Below are positions 62,296 to 64,000 of a stretch of 64,000 nucleotides of DNA, one piece after another (positions within the stretch are counted from its first letter, which is position 1; each line of letters begins with the position of its first letter). This DNA is from Conchiformibius sp. (GTDB lineage Bacteria > Pseudomonadota > Gammaproteobacteria > Burkholderiales > Neisseriaceae), in contig JASBYJ010000004.1 in NCBI GenBank assembly GCA_029984035.1, positions 98,536-162,535 on the forward strand, given 5' to 3'. Both the position numbers and the translations under genes were made by a program. The notes below the pieces were generated by a model, which saw only the letters and a program-made list of their open reading frames with translations, made no database searches and was not told where the DNA came from.

Positions 62296-63156
62296 GTGGC
62301 ATTGTCTTCTTTGTTCACTCTGCTTGACGATATTACGTCCGTGATGGACGATGTATCACTGATGACTCAAATGGCGGCGAAAAAAACCGCCGGCGTGGTC
62401 GGCGACGATTTGGCACTCAACGCCAACCAAGTAACCGGCGTGCGTGCCGAGCGCGAACTGCCCGTTGTGTGGGCGGTGGCGAAAGGTTCGTTTTGGAACA
62501 AAGTGATACTCGTACCGCTTGCCCTGCTGCTGGCGGTGTTTGCGCCCGCGCTGATTAACCCGCTTTTGATGGTGGGCGGCGCGTATTTGTGTTTTGAAGG
62601 CGTGGAAAAACTGCTGCACAAATTTTTTCCGCACGGCGGCGAAGCCGCCGCGCCCGAAGAGGAAGCCTTTGACGAAACGTCCAAAATTCGCGGCGCGATT
62701 CGTACCGATTTTATCTTGTCGGCGGAAATCATTATTTTGGCGCTGGGCGTGGTGCAGGATTCGCCCCTGCCGGTGAAAATCGGCGCATTGTGCGCGATTG
62801 CCGTCGGCATGACCGTGTTTGTGTACGGCTTGGTGGCCTTGATTGTGAAAGCGGACGACTTCGGCGCCCACTTGCTGACAAAATCTTCGGCGGCGGCGCA
62901 GGGCATCGGACGCGGCATTTTGCGCGTGATGCCGCTTTTGATGCGCGGCTTGAGCGTGGCGGGCACGCTGGCGATGTTTTTGGTGGGCGGCGGCATTTTT
63001 ACGCACAACGTTCCCGCGCTGCACGACTTTTTGCACGCGCGGCATTGGGACGCGGGCGTTTTCGGCATGGCGGCGGATTTGACGGTGGGCTTGGCGGTGG
63101 GCGCGGCGGCGTGCGCGGTGGTGCTGCCTTTGATGAAAAAGTTTGGAAAACATTGA
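62296..63156 (+). CDS. DUF808 (YedI) membrane protein
   Basis: A 286-aa inner-membrane protein. The N-terminal LFTLLDDITSVMDDVSLMTQ and GVVGDDLALNANQVTGV blocks identify the family. About six hydrophobic segments follow. Function unknown. GTG start with only a weak upstream purine run. The stop overlaps the next ATG by one base (TGATG). Confidence 0.9.
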   Translation: MALSSLFTLLDDITSVMDDVSLMTQMAAKKTAGVVGDDLALNANQVTGVRAERELPVVWAVAKGSFWNKVILVPLALLLAVFAPALINPLLMVGGAYLCFEGVEKLLHKFFPHGGEAAAPEEEAFDETSKIRGAIRTDFILSAEIIILALGVVQDSPLPVKIGALCAIAVGMTVFVYGLVALIVKADDFGAHLLTKSSAAAQGIGRGILRVMPLLMRGLSVAGTLAMFLVGGGIFTHNVPALHDFLHARHWDAGVFGMAADLTVGLAVGAAACAVVLPLMKKFGKH

Positions 63157-63740
63157 TGGACAAACATCTTTCAGGCAGCCTGCCGTTTGCGCCGCACGAC
63201 AAATCCGCGTGGCGCAAATATTTGCGCGGTTTGCGGAAGTCCTTGCCGCCCGCGCAACGCCGCCGCGCCGAAGCCGCCGTGTGCCGCCGTTTGCAGGCTT
63301 GGATTAAGCGCGGCCGCCGCATTGCCGTTTATGCGGCGGCGGGCAGCGAATTGGATTTGGCGGCGTTTGTGCGCACGGCGTGGGCGCGGGGTGCGGACAT
63401 TTATTTTCCCTGCGTGGAGGCGCGGACGCGGCGGCTGCGTTTTGTGCCGGAGGGGGCGGCGGCGGGGCGCAGCCGCCGTTTTGCCGGTGTGTGCGGCGGA
63501 CGGCGGGCGGAGGAAATGGCGGTGGTGCTGTTGCCTTTGGTTGGTGCGGACGCGGCGGGCGGGCGTTTGGGGCAGGGCGGCGGTTATTACGATGCTTCGC
63601 TGTCGGTGCGGCGCGGCGGGCGGCGGACGGTGAAAATCGGCGTGGGTTTTGCCTGCCAGTTGGCGGAACGTTTGCCGGTATTGGCGCATGATGTGCGTTT
63701 GGATTATTTTGTGTGCGAGCGCGGTATCTACAAGTTTTGA
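63156..63740 (+). CDS. 5-formyltetrahydrofolate cyclo-ligase
   Basis: A 194-aa enzyme converting 5-formyl-THF to 5,10-methenyl-THF with ATP. Family elements are WRKYLRGLRKSLPPAQRRR at the N-terminus, YFPCVEARTRRLRFVP in the middle and LLPLVGADAAGGRLGQGGGYYD, the G-x-R-L-G-x-G-x-G-Y-Y-D nucleotide/folate motif. A DUS near the start encodes SGSLP. Very GC-rich. It is translationally coupled to the DUF808 gene. Confidence 0.92.
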   Translation: MDKHLSGSLPFAPHDKSAWRKYLRGLRKSLPPAQRRRAEAAVCRRLQAWIKRGRRIAVYAAAGSELDLAAFVRTAWARGADIYFPCVEARTRRLRFVPEGAAAGRSRRFAGVCGGRRAEEMAVVLLPLVGADAAGGRLGQGGGYYDASLSVRRGGRRTVKIGVGFACQLAERLPVLAHDVRLDYFVCERGIYKF

Positions 63741-63862
63741 TAAAGAGAGAGCGGCATTTGGTAAAAAATGATATTGAAGGATTAGTTGATGGTAAATCTA
63801 TTATCGGGTAACTATGGTTTGAAAAAAGAATATCCAACATAATGGGTTTGATTACTTCATAC

Positions 63863-63890
63863 TTGACATATTTTTTTCATTCCTTATAAT
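63863..63890 (+). promoter_or_regulatory. sigma-70 promoter of tRNA-Gly
   Basis: TTGACA (63863-63868) and TATAAT (63885-63890) are both perfect consensus and 16 bp apart. The tRNA starts 34 bp after the -10 box. Confidence 0.88.
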
Positions 63891-63924
63891 AAACGCCTTT
63901 CCGACAAATCTATTGTGGAAATAC

Positions 63925-64000
63925 GCGGGAATAGCTCAGTTGGTAGAGCGCAACCTTGCCAAGGTTGAGGTCGCGAGTTCGAGACTCGTTTCCCGCTCCA
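63925..64000 (+). tRNA. tRNA-Gly (anticodon GCC)
   Basis: A 76-nt cloverleaf with encoded CCA that ends exactly at the window edge. Acceptor GCGGGAA/TTCCCGC, D-arm GCTCAGTTGGTAGAGC, anticodon GCC in the loop of AACCTTGCCAAGGTT, T-arm CGAG-TTCGAGA-CTCG. Confidence 0.97.

Noticed and set aside
62356..63167. Two long minus-strand frames
   Set aside because: Shadows of the DUF808 gene in GC-rich sequence.

Overview
The window comes from a member of the Neisseriaceae. It carries dozens of copies of the DNA uptake sequence (DUS) AGGCTGCCTGAA or its near-palindromic form TTTCAGGCAGCCTGAAA, three neisserial dRS3 repeats (ATTCCC-N8-GGGAAT), a maf (multiple adhesin family) toxin island, and Neisseria-like NuoA-N, Na+-NQR, GshA and RnIII genes. 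The DUS form is the one I know as the Simonsiella/Kingella type rather than the meningococcal type, so a non-meningococcal genus or species is likely. I cannot name it from this sequence.

Layout. 1-5011, all on the minus strand: tyrA, an unknown membrane-anchored protein, gshA and an MFS drug exporter. 5562-37762, plus strand: a complete 14-gene complex I operon (nuoA-N). It is stretched to about 32 kb because cargo has been inserted at most junctions: after B (two broken AT-rich genes), D (SMI1/KNR4 and a membrane protein), E (ImmA/IrrE protease with DUF4411, then a LysE exporter), F (PUA/EVE-like protein, GIY-YIG with dRS3 repeats, DUF411), H (small membrane protein and a cation diffusion facilitator), K (lipoprotein and membrane protein) and L (a whole maf island). 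Only pairs that overlap or abut (A/B, C/D, G/H, J/K, M/N), plus I/J with a 123-bp gap, are free of cargo. A truncated, synonymously diverged copy of the nuoG start beside the DUF411 gene is a scar of one such insertion.

The maf island (26416-34635) has mafA, one complete mafB toxin gene with its immunity gene, then five start-less mafB C-terminal cassettes. Each cassette is followed by its own immunity gene, and four of the five are preceded by a long inverted-repeat element.

37882-46574: a GST, tRNA-Val, DUF1289, dld, rnc, two tandem paralogous membrane proteins and rluD. 46971-52773: nqrABCDEF with a strong terminator, so the cell has both H+ and Na+ NADH:quinone oxidoreductases. 53074-57437: radC, a META lipoprotein, an orphan RegA-like response regulator, a membrane gene split by a stop codon, and ubiD.

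57535-62205 is the most interesting locus. An RtcR-type sigma-54 activator, which has the CARF sensor of RNA termini, is divergent from a fused polynucleotide kinase / T4 Rnl1-like RNA ligase. That gene is followed by a metallophosphoesterase and a small HXXEE membrane protein. A perfect sigma-54 promoter (TGGCAC-N5-TTGC) lies before the ligase gene, and a perfect 16-bp palindrome lies about 130 bp upstream of its predicted transcription start. This looks like an inducible RNA-repair operon in which a kinase/ligase and a phosphoesterase stand where RtcB/RtcA normally would. The window ends with a DUF808 protein, 5-formyl-THF cyclo-ligase and tRNA-Gly.
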